Source of the DNA: Prosthecobacter algae
Lineage (GTDB): Bacteria; Verrucomicrobiota; Verrucomicrobiia; Verrucomicrobiales; Verrucomicrobiaceae
Direction: 5' to 3'
Length of the DNA: 64,000 nucleotides
Assembly (NCBI RefSeq): GCF_039542385.1
Contig: NZ_BAABIA010000002.1
Coordinates: 620,001 to 684,000, forward strand
In this document: positions 43,718-52,284 of the stretch, one piece after another
How positions within the stretch are numbered: position 1 is the first letter of the stretch
Layout of the letters: every line of letters begins with the position of its first letter
Notes under the pieces: model-generated
Databases searched by the model: none
What the model was told of the DNA's origin: nothing
Seen by the model: the letters and a program-made list of their open reading frames with translations, nothing else
Program-made: the position numbers and the translations under genes

Positions 43718-45694
43718 ATGGGCAAATCCAGGAAACCGAAGAACCAAACGCTCCAATTGATCAGCCACTGGCTGGTGTATGCGCTGTTTCGCTGCATCGA
43801 ATGCCTGCTGTGGCTGCTGCCGGTGGAGATGGTCTGGTACCTGGGACGCATCCTGGGCACCATTGGCTTTTACGCCTCGCCGAAGTATCGCAACTTGGCC
43901 AAGCACAACCTGCGCATCGCTTTTGGCCGCGAGAAAAAGGAGCACTGGATCCATCACACGGCCAAGGCCCACTTTCAGTCCCTGATCTCCAATGTCCTGT
44001 GTGGCTTTAAGCTGCCGATGATGAGCCAGGCCGAGGTGGAAAAGCGGGTCACAGTGGAGGGCATCCACCACACGCATGAGGCCATGGCGGCGGGCAAGCC
44101 CATCCTCTACCTCGTCTGCCACCTGAGCTGCTGGGAGATCCTCACCCAGGTGCCGTCCCTGTTTGTGTTCGGTCGCCAGCCAGCCACGGTTTACCAGCCG
44201 CTGCGGAACCCGTTTTTGAATGCCCTGCTTATCCGCCGGCGGCGCAAGCTGGGCTACACGCTTTTTGATCGCCAGGATGGTTTCACCGGCCCCATGAAAC
44301 ACATGAAGGAAGGCGGCTGCCTGGGCGTGCTGGTGGATCAGCACGCGGGCGACCACGGCGTGTGGGCTCCGTTTTTTGATCGGCTCGCCTCAACCACACC
44401 CATCGCGGCCATGATGGCCCATCGCGCCCGTGGGGTGCTGATGCCCCTGGCCATCTACGATGACGGCCCTGGCCGCTGGCGCATGGTGTGCAGCGCCCCC
44501 GTGGTGTCCCCTGAGGCCAAGCAGACGGTGGAAGGCCTCACCACGGAGATGAATCGCCGGGTGGAGGAGATGGTGCGTCGCCAGCCAGAAAACTGGTTTT
44601 GGGTGCACAATCGCTGGAAGCTACCGAAACCCCGCTTCCTCCTGCACGACTACAAACGCGGCATCGCCTTCCCCGCCGGGTACGATCCCGCCCGTCTGCA
44701 GCCCTTTGAGCTCCTGGTGCGCTCCCCGAACTGGCTGGGCGATGCCTGCATGGCCTTCCCAGCGGTGCGTGCCATGAAGGCGGGCCGTCCGGACCTGAAG
44801 CTGACCGTCTTTGGCCCGGAAAAACTCCGCGAGCTGTGGGAATCCCAGCCCGAGGTGGATCGCTACATTGGCAAAGACAACAAGGAGGGCCTCTTCAGCG
44901 TGGCCCGTCGCATCAAAAAGACCGGTGTCCGTTTTGATGCCGCCATCCTGCTTACCAATTCCACCCGCAGCACCCTGGAGTTTTGGCTCGCTGGCATCCC
45001 GCGCCTCGTCGGTTACAAAGGTTCCCTGCGCTCCCGCCTGCTGACCCAGATCATCAAGGAGCCAAAGAAAGTCGAAGGCCCGCCCATGCACCACACCTTG
45101 CGTTACCTGCATGTGGCACGCAGTTGCGGAGCGCAGACGGATGGCTGGGATGCCGTCCTGCCTGTGAATACCCTGCCCGCAGGCGGCCCCCTGCGCATCG
45201 GCATCTGTGCCGGGGCGGAGTACGGCCAGGCCAAACGCTGGCCCATGGACCGCTTTGCCGCCGTGATGAAACAGGTGTCCGTCGGCCATCCGCAGATCGA
45301 GTGGGCCTTCTTCGGTGCTCCTGGTGAAGCAGCAATGGGGGAGCAGCTTTCTCAAATGGTCGGCCCTCAGGTCCCGCATGTGAATCTGGTGGGGAAAACC
45401 AAGCTGTCTGGCCTCATCGAGCAACTGCGCACCTGCACGCTCCTGGTCACCAACGACACTGGCACCATGCATCTGGCCGCTGCCCTAGGCGTGCCCACGG
45501 TGAGCATCTTTGGCTCTACCGAGCCCGTGCTTACGGGTCCACTCGGCCCCCAGCACACCGTCATCCGCCACCACGTGCCGTGCAGCCCCTGCTTCAAACG
45601 CGAGTGCCCTTTTGGCCACTACGACTGCATGACCCTCGTCACGCCGGAGCAGGTCGCTGCGGCGGTCGAAAAGAGGCTGGCCCAAACGGCCTGA
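43718..45694 (+). CDS. Fusion of LpxL/HtrB-type lipid A acyltransferase and WaaF-type heptosyltransferase
   Basis: A 658-residue bifunctional-looking envelope protein. Residues about 10-305 are a lipid A lauroyl-type acyltransferase: an N-terminal membrane helix, the catalytic HX4E motif His135-Glu140 in LVCHLSCWEIL, LVDQHAGDHGVWAPFF and RQPENWFWVHNRWK. Residues about 330-655 are a GT9 glycosyltransferase: ELLVRSPNWLGDACMAFPAV, IGICAGAEYGQAKRWP, and LVTNDTGTMHLAAALGVP, which contains the nucleotide-sugar site, then GSTEPVLTGP. Both act at the cytoplasmic face on the lipid A-core precursor, so fusion would couple acylation to core glycosylation. Usually they are separate genes. Strong ribosome binding site AGGAGG. 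The gene for an LptF/G permease follows 110 nt downstream. Confidence 0.9.
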   Translation: MGKSRKPKNQTLQLISHWLVYALFRCIECLLWLLPVEMVWYLGRILGTIGFYASPKYRNLAKHNLRIAFGREKKEHWIHHTAKAHFQSLISNVLCGFKLPMMSQAEVEKRVTVEGIHHTHEAMAAGKPILYLVCHLSCWEILTQVPSLFVFGRQPATVYQPLRNPFLNALLIRRRRKLGYTLFDRQDGFTGPMKHMKEGGCLGVLVDQHAGDHGVWAPFFDRLASTTPIAAMMAHRARGVLMPLAIYDDGPGRWRMVCSAPVVSPEAKQTVEGLTTEMNRRVEEMVRRQPENWFWVHNRWKLPKPRFLLHDYKRGIAFPAGYDPARLQPFELLVRSPNWLGDACMAFPAVRAMKAGRPDLKLTVFGPEKLRELWESQPEVDRYIGKDNKEGLFSVARRIKKTGVRFDAAILLTNSTRSTLEFWLAGIPRLVGYKGSLRSRLLTQIIKEPKKVEGPPMHHTLRYLHVARSCGAQTDGWDAVLPVNTLPAGGPLRIGICAGAEYGQAKRWPMDRFAAVMKQVSVGHPQIEWAFFGAPGEAAMGEQLSQMVGPQVPHVNLVGKTKLSGLIEQLRTCTLLVTNDTGTMHLAAALGVPTVSIFGSTEPVLTGPLGPQHTVIRHHVPCSPCFKRECPFGHYDCMTLVTPEQVAAAVEKRLAQTA

Positions 45695-45804
45695 GAGCGG
45701 GATGCCGACCTTCGTTTTTTCCTAGGCCCCTTCAGATGCGTCCGGGGGTGTGCCTCTGCCCTTGCCTCCGGGCTTATCCTCGCCATCTCTGAGGGTCCGC
45801 ACGC

Positions 45805-47523
45805 ATGACCTGGCTCTACCCATTTCTCAAAAAGCTCCGCGCAGTCGCCCATCGGGTACGCACGTGGCCATTTCTGGGGCGGTCGGCCTTTTCCCTGGCG
45901 CTGCTGGTCATGATCCTCTTGGCCACCCAGGGACATCACCTGGATCATCCCCCCGAAGTCGCCGGTTACGACATTCAGGCGGGCAAGCTTGTCGCCCAGC
46001 AGGGTGTGGGCCCCGCCGGACCGGTGCTGAAAACGGTGAGCTTGCTGCTGCCCTACCTGGATAGCTGGATGCTGGTGGGCGGTGCCGTGTATCTTTTCAT
46101 TCTCCTCCGCCAGTGGGGAAATCCGCCCAAGCTGGTCTTTCCCTCATGGGTGGCCTCCATTTCAGTGGCCGCATGGGCCATCAGTTCAGACATTGCCCAC
46201 CAGCTCGGGGCCATGCAGATGACGGAAATGGGCGAGCCCCTGGCCATGACGGCCTACTGGATGAAGATGGTGATGATCTACGTCGCCTGCATCTGTGTGC
46301 CGCTGCTGATCCACTACTACGTGCGCAGCGGCGCGCTGGAGCGCTACACCCTGCGCACCTTCCTGGCTCCCCTGGTTTTCTGCTTTGTCGCGTTCTGCTC
46401 CCTGTGGATCATTATGGATCTGCTGGACAACCTGAAGGAATTCCAGGATGCCAAATCGGGCCTGGGCCGGGTGGTGAAGTTTTACTTCAGCATCGTGCCC
46501 TTCATTTTTGTCTCGGTGATGCCCGCCTCCCTCCTGCTGGCGGTGCTTTACACGCTGACCAAAATGTCCCGCGCCAATGAGATCGTGGCCATGCTCAGCG
46601 CCGGGCGCAGTGTGGGGCAGATCTTGCAGCCCATCTTTGTGGTGGTGATCACCGTGGCGACGATGAGTCTGGCCGCCAATTACCACTGGGCCCCGCGTGC
46701 CGAAGGCAATCGCGAAGCCGTGATGCGCGCCCTGGGGGCGAAACAAAAGGATTCCATCATGGCCTCCTCCGTCCTGCACCGGGATCCCGTGACGGACCGC
46801 GTGTGGTATGTCGCCTCCCTGCCCTTCTCTCTCCGGGGCGAACGCCTGCGCGGCGTGCAGGTGCGGGAAGTGGGCAAAGATGGCAAAGTGGCCCACGTCA
46901 TCCATGCGGACTCCGCCATGTGGTGGCCCGGCGGGCTGTGGCGCTTTTACGATGGCCAGGAAGTCTTCTATGCCGATGACAAGCCGACCGAGATCAAACC
47001 TTTCCCCCTGGATGCCGAAGGCCGCCATTCACTGGAGGTGAAGAACTTTGAAGAGACGCCCTGGGGCATGGTCAGCTATGCTCTCAAGCCTGACTACATG
47101 GGCGTGCCGGAAATCGTCTCCTACCTGAAGGCCCATCCGAAGGACAGCCCCGAGCGACTGGCCCCCTTCCAGGCGCATTACTACCACCGCTTTGCCATGC
47201 CCTGGCAGAGCTTTGCCCTGGCCCTGGTGGCAGCCCCCTTGGGCATCGCCTACTCCCGCCGTGGCGCAGTGGGCGGCATCGCAGGCTCCATCTTCATTTT
47301 CTTCAGCATCCTGTTCCTAAACAACCTGTGCCTGAACCTGGGCAAAGGAGGGCATCTCCCCCCCTGGTTCAGCCCCTGGATTCCGCATCTTTTGTTCGGC
47401 GTCCTCGGCGTGCTGCTGCTGCACTACCGCTCCCAGAATAAGGACCTGCCCAAGCTTTCCCTGGGCTTCCTCAGCAAGCGCAAGGTGCAGCTCGCCCGGC
47501 CCCGCAACAGGTCTGCCGCCTAA
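45805..47523 (+). CDS. LptF/LptG-type LPS export permease with N-terminal membrane extension
   Basis: A 572-residue membrane protein. The LptG/F core begins near residue 177 (LERYTLRTFLAPLVF), then IIMDLLDNLKEFQ, transmembrane helices at about 235-270 (SRANEIVAMLSAGRSVGQIL as coupling helix), a periplasmic beta-jellyroll domain (about 300-430) and C-terminal helices with APLGIAYSRRGAVGG. LptF/G, with ATPase LptB, extracts LPS from the inner membrane and passes it to LptC and LptA. Extra is a region of about 175 residues before the core, with roughly four membrane helices (ALLVMILLATQ, MLVGGAVYLFILL, VASISVAAWAIS, MVMIYVACICVPLLI). No ABC ATPase or partner permease gene is adjacent. Confidence 0.85.
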   Translation: MTWLYPFLKKLRAVAHRVRTWPFLGRSAFSLALLVMILLATQGHHLDHPPEVAGYDIQAGKLVAQQGVGPAGPVLKTVSLLLPYLDSWMLVGGAVYLFILLRQWGNPPKLVFPSWVASISVAAWAISSDIAHQLGAMQMTEMGEPLAMTAYWMKMVMIYVACICVPLLIHYYVRSGALERYTLRTFLAPLVFCFVAFCSLWIIMDLLDNLKEFQDAKSGLGRVVKFYFSIVPFIFVSVMPASLLLAVLYTLTKMSRANEIVAMLSAGRSVGQILQPIFVVVITVATMSLAANYHWAPRAEGNREAVMRALGAKQKDSIMASSVLHRDPVTDRVWYVASLPFSLRGERLRGVQVREVGKDGKVAHVIHADSAMWWPGGLWRFYDGQEVFYADDKPTEIKPFPLDAEGRHSLEVKNFEETPWGMVSYALKPDYMGVPEIVSYLKAHPKDSPERLAPFQAHYYHRFAMPWQSFALALVAAPLGIAYSRRGAVGGIAGSIFIFFSILFLNNLCLNLGKGGHLPPWFSPWIPHLLFGVLGVLLLHYRSQNKDLPKLSLGFLSKRKVQLARPRNRSAA

Positions 47524-47541
47524 CTCCGTTCTCCGCTCCCG

Positions 47542-48297
47542 ATGATCCAGAACTGGTCCATCCGCTCACGCTCCCACCAATGCGCCCTCTCCGGGCGCCC
47601 TTTCGTGGAAGGCGAGGTGTTCCACACCGCCATCTACTTCGATCCTGAGACTGGCGGCTACCTGCGCCGCGATGTGGGCCTGGACGCCTGGAAGGCGGAG
47701 CTGGCCGAACGCACCCCCATCGCCTACTGGCGCACCACCTACACGCCTCACGTCACCGAGCAGCGGCCCGAAGTCACCAGCAAGGAAAGCGCCATGGCCC
47801 TGCTGCAGCGTTTTGTCGAAGAAGACGAGCCGCAGACCGAAGATGCCCGCTACATCCTAGCCCTGATGCTGGAGCGCAAACGCATCCTCAGCCCCACGGC
47901 CTCCAAGGAGACGGAGCAGGGCAAGATGCTCTTTTACGAGAACAAGAAGACCAGCGAAGTCTTCATGATCCGCGACCCCGAACTGCGGCTGGACGAACTG
48001 GCCCAGATGCAGGACGAGGTGGCCATGCTCCTCGGTTTCGGTGGCCCTGCGGCCGAGGCGGCCAAAGTCGCCGGCATGAAATTCACGGCGGAAGGCAAAC
48101 TGGAAAAAGCCGACGCTCCCGAAGCCAAGACAAAAGCCGCCGCACCCTCCGATACTCCGGCAGAAGACGCTGTGAAGGAAGCCGACGCCGAAGACGAAAA
48201 CTCCGCTCCTGAAGAAATCGCCGAGGTCCCTGACGCCGAATCTGCTGAAAGGGAAGAAGACCGTGAAGAAGAGACTCAGGACGAGGCTAAGGCGTAG
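47542..48297 (+). CDS. Uncharacterised protein with acidic low-complexity tail
   Basis: A 251-residue soluble protein. The N-terminus (SRSHQCALSGRPFVEGEVFH) looks like a small folded domain with one cysteine, followed by a helical region (about 70-175) and a very acidic, Glu/Ala-rich tail from about 195 (for example AEREEDREEETQDEAKA) that is probably disordered. It begins 18 nt after the LptF/G gene, so the two are likely cotranscribed. I do not recognise the family. Confidence 0.7.
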   Translation: MIQNWSIRSRSHQCALSGRPFVEGEVFHTAIYFDPETGGYLRRDVGLDAWKAELAERTPIAYWRTTYTPHVTEQRPEVTSKESAMALLQRFVEEDEPQTEDARYILALMLERKRILSPTASKETEQGKMLFYENKKTSEVFMIRDPELRLDELAQMQDEVAMLLGFGGPAAEAAKVAGMKFTAEGKLEKADAPEAKTKAAAPSDTPAEDAVKEADAEDENSAPEEIAEVPDAESAEREEDREEETQDEAKA

Positions 48298-48345
48298 CTC
48301 CGCCTAACCATCTTTAGCGAAACGCGACCAGGACGATCTCGCCGA

Positions 48346-48512
48346 AAAGTAGCCCGCACAGTCCCTGTGCGGATAGCTGCCTCGAAGCCCTGGGCAATCA
48401 CTCTTTTCCAGCCTCATCGCGCCGATGGCACCCTGTGCATGCGTCTTCGGTCAGGCGCAGGTCTGTGACCCAGCGACACTGCTATCCGCTCAGGGACTGA
48501 GCGGGCTACTTT
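48346..48512. repeat. Paired inverted REP-like repeats (REPIN-like doublet)
   Basis: The 363-base gap between the acidic-tail gene and ridA holds this element and the ridA terminator. The left unit (48346-48377) contains AGTAGCCCGCACAGTCCCTG and then TGCGGATAGC; the right unit (48481-48512) is its inverse complement with compensating changes (CTCAG/CTGAG in place of CACAG/CTGTG). Each unit is itself a hairpin, CCGCACAG/CTGTGCGG or CCGCTCAG/CTGAGCGG. About 100 bases separate them. No transposase is in the window. Confidence 0.75.
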
Positions 48513-48604
48513 AAGGCCGCGACGGACACATCCGACTTACGATCAAGCAGCGACCTTGTTAGCTTGGTGGCCTGACATCGAAATTTGCAGGAACCATCCA
48601 CCCA

Positions 48605-48638
48605 CAAAAAACCCGCGTCCCTGAGAAGGAACGCGGGT
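48605..48638 (-). terminator. Rho-independent terminator of ridA
   Basis: ACCCGCGT (48611-48618) pairs with ACGCGGGT (48631-48638), extended by CC/GG, and on the minus strand is followed by TTTTTTGT. It begins about 23 nt after the ridA stop. Confidence 0.85.
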
Positions 48639-48660
48639 GAAAAACGGCGGGCTTTTAAAC

Positions 48661-49101
48661 TCAGTCGACGATCTCAAAGATGGCCTCGACTTCCACGGCG
48701 GCCCCGGTGGGAAGCTGGGCGAAGCCGAGGGCGCTGCGGGCGTGGTAACCATCGCCATCCTTGCCAAAGATCACGTGCAGCAGATCGGAGGCGCCATTGA
48801 TGACGAGGTGCTGATCCGTGAAGTCCTGGGTGGAGTTCACGCAGCCGAGCACCTTGATCACGCGCAGACCATCCAGCGTACCGTGAGTGTTCCAGACGGA
48901 TTTCAGGATCTTCTCCACGCAGTTGCGGGCGGCCTGGTAACCTGCGTCCACGGTGGTGCCATCGCCCAGCTTGCCCTTGAGGTCACTGACGTGGCCGGAG
49001 GTGATGAGCTGGTTGCCAGACTTGATGCAGAGATTGAGGTAACCGGGAGTCTGCTTTTCAAAGACGATTCCCTGGGCTTCGGCGTTTTTTTGGTAGGACA
49101 T
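48661..49101 (-). CDS. ridA: RidA/YjgF-family enamine/imine deaminase
   Basis: A 146-residue RidA-family protein. RidA hydrolyses reactive 2-aminoacrylate and related enamines from PLP enzymes to keto acids, as a trimer in the cytoplasm. The sequence contains GNQLITSGHVSDLKGKLGDG, NCVEKILKSVWNTHGTLDGL, KVLGCVNSTQDF and ARSALGFAQLPTGAAVEVEA. The arginine that binds the substrate carboxylate sits in ARSALG. At 146 residues it is a little longer than the 128-residue archetype, closest to the YjgH/RutC-type subfamilies. ATG at 49101 is chosen. Confidence 0.88.
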   Translation of the reverse strand: MSYQKNAEAQGIVFEKQTPGYLNLCIKSGNQLITSGHVSDLKGKLGDGTTVDAGYQAARNCVEKILKSVWNTHGTLDGLRVIKVLGCVNSTQDFTDQHLVINGASDLLHVIFGKDGDGYHARSALGFAQLPTGAAVEVEAIFEIVD

Positions 49102-49140
49102 GGTGGGATGGTGAGGGTGCGAAATGAGGCAGGCTTGGAG

Positions 49141-49304
49141 GGAGGTCAAGAGGTCAAGGCACGGCTGTCAAGAAAGGGTCAAGAGAGGTTACTTGGGTAT
49201 GGAGATGGAGGTCAAGGGGTCAAGGGGTCAAGGGAAGGTCAAGAGGGAGAGCGGATGCCCGTCACCTTTTTGACCTCTTGACCATTGACCCTCTTGACTG
49301 CTGA
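49141..49304. repeat. Clustered GGTCAAGAGG-type short repeats with inverted copies
   Basis: The gap between valS and ridA contains at least seven copies of the core GGTCAAG/AGGTCAAG on the plus strand (for example 49143-49160 and 49209-49246) and, at 49269-49299, inverted copies (TTGACC TCTTGACC ATTGACC CTCTTGAC). Spacing is irregular, so this is not a CRISPR array. Long hairpins can form between the direct and inverted sets. Confidence 0.65.
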
Positions 49305-49309
49305 CCACG

Positions 49310-52201
49310 TCAGCCGAGCGCACTCATCATCTCCTCAAGCTTCGCCTTCTTCTCTTTCCAGTCGGCTTTCCGCTGCTGATGCTCATCCAGCACTTTCTGC
49401 GGGACTTTGGCGGTGAAGTTTTCATCCGCGAGCTTGGCGCAGACTTTCTGGAGTTCGGAGTTGGCCTTGTCGAGTTCCTTGGTGATGCGGGCGCGTTCAG
49501 CTTCCACATCAATGAGGCCGTCGAGCGGCAGGTAGATTGTGCCCAGCGGGGTGAGCGCGCTCGGCGTGCCTTTCGGCGCGGCGTAGGCGGCATCCACATC
49601 CAGGGGTTCGGCATTGAGCAGGATGCGCAGGACTTCGATCTCGTGCGCGGGCAGCTCGCTGTTCGGCTTGAGGACGAAGCGCACCTTCTTGGTGATGTTG
49701 AAGCTGCTCTTCAGGCCACGGCCCAGGTTGACGGCTTCATACTTTTCGTTGGCCGTTTTTTCGTCTTCCGGCAGGATGCCAAAGTAGGCGAGTTCATCGG
49801 CGTCCAGAGGCTTCGGCCAGGGGGCGAACATGATGCTCTTGCCACCCTGGTTTTCGGGCAGGTCTTCATTGAAGCCCATGCCGTGCCACAGCTCTTCGGT
49901 GATGAAGGGCAGGAAGGGATGGAACAGGCGCAGGGTGTTGCCCAGCACGAAGTCAATCACGGCCAGGGTGTTGGCCTTGCGCTGATCATGGAGCACTGGC
50001 GTCCCGCCTGTGTTTTCTGAAGCCACAGGCGGGACGCCTGTGCTCCATAAGACAGATTTGGAAGCCTCCACATACCAGTCGCAGTACTCGCTCCAGAAGA
50101 AGCGGTAGAGCGTGCCGGTGGCATCGCTGAAACGGTACTCTTCCAGGGCGGTGGTGACTTCGGCAATGGCGGTGTTCAGGCGCAGGAGGATCCATTTGTC
50201 ATCGCTGCTGAGCAGCTCTGGATTGATCTCCGTCTCCGTGCTGCCGCCCTGCATCTGGCGGAAGCGCGAGGCGTTCCACAACTTGGTGCAGAAGTTGCGG
50301 CCCAGCTCCACGTTCTTCTCGTCGAAGGCGATGTCCTGGCCCAGCGGGGCGCTGCGCATGATGCCAAAGCGCAGGGCATCCGCACTGTAGGTGGCAATGA
50401 GTTCCAGCGGGTCTGGTGAGTTGCCAAGGGACTTCGACATCTTGCGGCCCTGCTTGTCGCGGATGATGCCGGTGAAGTACACGTTCTTGAACGGCATCTC
50501 ACCCATGTACTCGTAACCCGCCATGATCATGCGGGCCACCCAGAAGAAAATGATGTCCGGCCCGGTCACCAGATCGGTGGTCGGGTAAAACGCTTTCAGT
50601 TCATCCGTCTTGTTAGGCCAGCCCATGGTGGCAAACGGCCACAGCCAGGAGGAGAACCAGGTGTCGAGCACGTCGGGGTCTTGGGTGAAGCTTGCGTGCT
50701 CCAGAGCCTGTATGTCGCTCGGCTGAGTAGTGGCAACGCTCAATTCCAACCCACCATCCTCCAACTTCTTCAAGTCAAATACTGTTAGGGGTGTTCCAGA
50801 GGAAGTAAGTGCATCCGCAAATCGGATCTCTTTATCTTCAGAAGAAGAAAGTTTTTGGGAAAGAGTTTTCCCAATATTTTCACCGAGACCAAAGTTAATT
50901 GGGTTTGAGTTCGCGATGCGCTTCGTCCACACCGGCACGCGGTGGCCCCACCACACCTGGCGGCTGATGCACCAGTCCTGGAGGCCGCCCATCCAATGGT
51001 CGTACACCTTGGCCCAGCGGTCGGGGTAAAACTTCATTTCGCCCTGGGCCACCACGTCCTGGGAGGCCTGCACGCTTGGGTACTTGAGGAACCACTGCTC
51101 GCTGAGGCGAGGTTCAATGGGCACGCCGGCACGTTCGGAATAACCGACGTTGTTCTGATGCGGCTCCTCTTTGATAAGGGCCTCCATCTCCTTCAGCATC
51201 TCGACGGCTTTCTTGCGGCCTTCGAAGCGATCCAGCCCTGCGAGGTCCACCCCTGCCAGATCATTCAGCACGGCATTCGGATGCAGCACATCAATGATCT
51301 CCAGATTGTGACGCTGACCGATCTCAAAGTCGGCCTTGTCATGCGCCGGGGTCACCTTCAGCACGCCGGTGCCGAATTCGAAATCCACGTGCTCATCGCC
51401 CACGATCGGGATGGCGGCCTGGTTTTCCAGCGGCAGCGGGCGGCGGATGTGTTTACCGATTAGGTGCTTGTAGCGCTCATCGTTCGGGTTCACTGCCACG
51501 GCGGTGTCGCCCGGGATGGTCTCAGGGCGAGTGGTGGCGATGGTCAGCCAGGTGTCCGGCTCCTCCACCACCTGTACCTTGAAATGGTACATGAAGCCGT
51601 TCTGCTGCTTCATCTCCACTTCCTCATCGCTCAGCGCGGTGAGGGAGGAGGGGCACCAGTTCACCATGCGTTTGCCACGGTAGATGTGGCCTTTTTTGTA
51701 GAGGTCCACAAACACCTGCATCACGCAGCGGTTGTAGTCGTCATCGAAGGTGAAACGCTCGCGGCTCCAGTCGCAGGACGCGCCCAGTTTTTTGAGCTGC
51801 TGGATGATGATGCCGCCATGCTTTTCCTTCCACTCCCAGATTTTTTCCACCAGCTTCTCGCGACCGAGGTCGTCGCGATGCTTGATCACACCCTGCTTCT
51901 TGAGGGTCTTTTCCACCACGTTCTGGGTGGCGATGCCGGCGTGGTCGGTGCCGGGCAGCCACAGCACCTCCTTGCCCAGCATGCGGGCGCGGCGGCAGAG
52001 GATGTCCTGAATGGTGTTATTCAGCACGTGGCCCAGGGTGAGGATGCCCGTGACGTTCGGCGGCGGAATGACGATGGAGTAAGCCGGACGTTTTTCGCTG
52101 ACGCGGGCCGGGTCGGCTTCAAAGCACTTGTCGTCCAGCCAGCGCTGGTACCAGCGTTCTTCGGCTTCGCTCGGCGTGTAGGTCTTGGGCAGTTCAGGCA
52201 T
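49310..52201 (-). CDS. valS: Valine-tRNA ligase with two in-frame insertions
   Basis: Charges tRNA-Val. The class I motifs are seen as PPPNVTGILTLGH and GRKMSKSLGN; the editing domain has TTRPETIPGDTAVAVNPNDE; and LDTWFSSWLWPF and FLPFITEELWHGM lead to the anticodon-binding domain and the C-terminal coiled coil (AERARITKELDKANSEL). Length is 963 residues. Two odd stretches are seen: an AT-rich insertion of roughly 45 extra residues at about 50740-50910 (between VPVWTK and DPDVLDTWF), and a 61-bp palindromic repeat at 49988-50048 read as STGVPPVASENTGGTPVLHD in the anticodon-binding domain. ATG at 52201 is chosen. Both insertions keep the frame open, so the enzyme is presumably active. Confidence 0.95.
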   Translation of the reverse strand: MPELPKTYTPSEAEERWYQRWLDDKCFEADPARVSEKRPAYSIVIPPPNVTGILTLGHVLNNTIQDILCRRARMLGKEVLWLPGTDHAGIATQNVVEKTLKKQGVIKHRDDLGREKLVEKIWEWKEKHGGIIIQQLKKLGASCDWSRERFTFDDDYNRCVMQVFVDLYKKGHIYRGKRMVNWCPSSLTALSDEEVEMKQQNGFMYHFKVQVVEEPDTWLTIATTRPETIPGDTAVAVNPNDERYKHLIGKHIRRPLPLENQAAIPIVGDEHVDFEFGTGVLKVTPAHDKADFEIGQRHNLEIIDVLHPNAVLNDLAGVDLAGLDRFEGRKKAVEMLKEMEALIKEEPHQNNVGYSERAGVPIEPRLSEQWFLKYPSVQASQDVVAQGEMKFYPDRWAKVYDHWMGGLQDWCISRQVWWGHRVPVWTKRIANSNPINFGLGENIGKTLSQKLSSSEDKEIRFADALTSSGTPLTVFDLKKLEDGGLELSVATTQPSDIQALEHASFTQDPDVLDTWFSSWLWPFATMGWPNKTDELKAFYPTTDLVTGPDIIFFWVARMIMAGYEYMGEMPFKNVYFTGIIRDKQGRKMSKSLGNSPDPLELIATYSADALRFGIMRSAPLGQDIAFDEKNVELGRNFCTKLWNASRFRQMQGGSTETEINPELLSSDDKWILLRLNTAIAEVTTALEEYRFSDATGTLYRFFWSEYCDWYVEASKSVLWSTGVPPVASENTGGTPVLHDQRKANTLAVIDFVLGNTLRLFHPFLPFITEELWHGMGFNEDLPENQGGKSIMFAPWPKPLDADELAYFGILPEDEKTANEKYEAVNLGRGLKSSFNITKKVRFVLKPNSELPAHEIEVLRILLNAEPLDVDAAYAAPKGTPSALTPLGTIYLPLDGLIDVEAERARITKELDKANSELQKVCAKLADENFTAKVPQKVLDEHQQRKADWKEKKAKLEEMMSALG
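49988..50048. repeat. 61-bp palindromic repeat within valS
   Basis: The left arm (49988-50012, containing GAGCACTGGCGTCCCGCC) and right arm (50024-50048) are inverse complements at 24 of 25 positions, separated by an 11-base loop. The sequence is translated in the valS frame without a stop. Similar GGCGTCCCGCCTGTG palindromes are, to my knowledge, dispersed in verrucomicrobial genomes; no second copy was seen in this window. Confidence 0.8.
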
Positions 52202-52284
52202 AAAAGGGCTGCCAAGATGGGGGAAACTGCGCTTTTTGCAAATGCAGACGGCGTGAAGCCGTGGGCGTGTCTCTGACGCTTCCG

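Noticed and set aside
49141-49304. CRISPR array
   Set aside because: Repeats are 7-10 bp, irregularly spaced and in both orientations; no spacer pattern and no cas genes.
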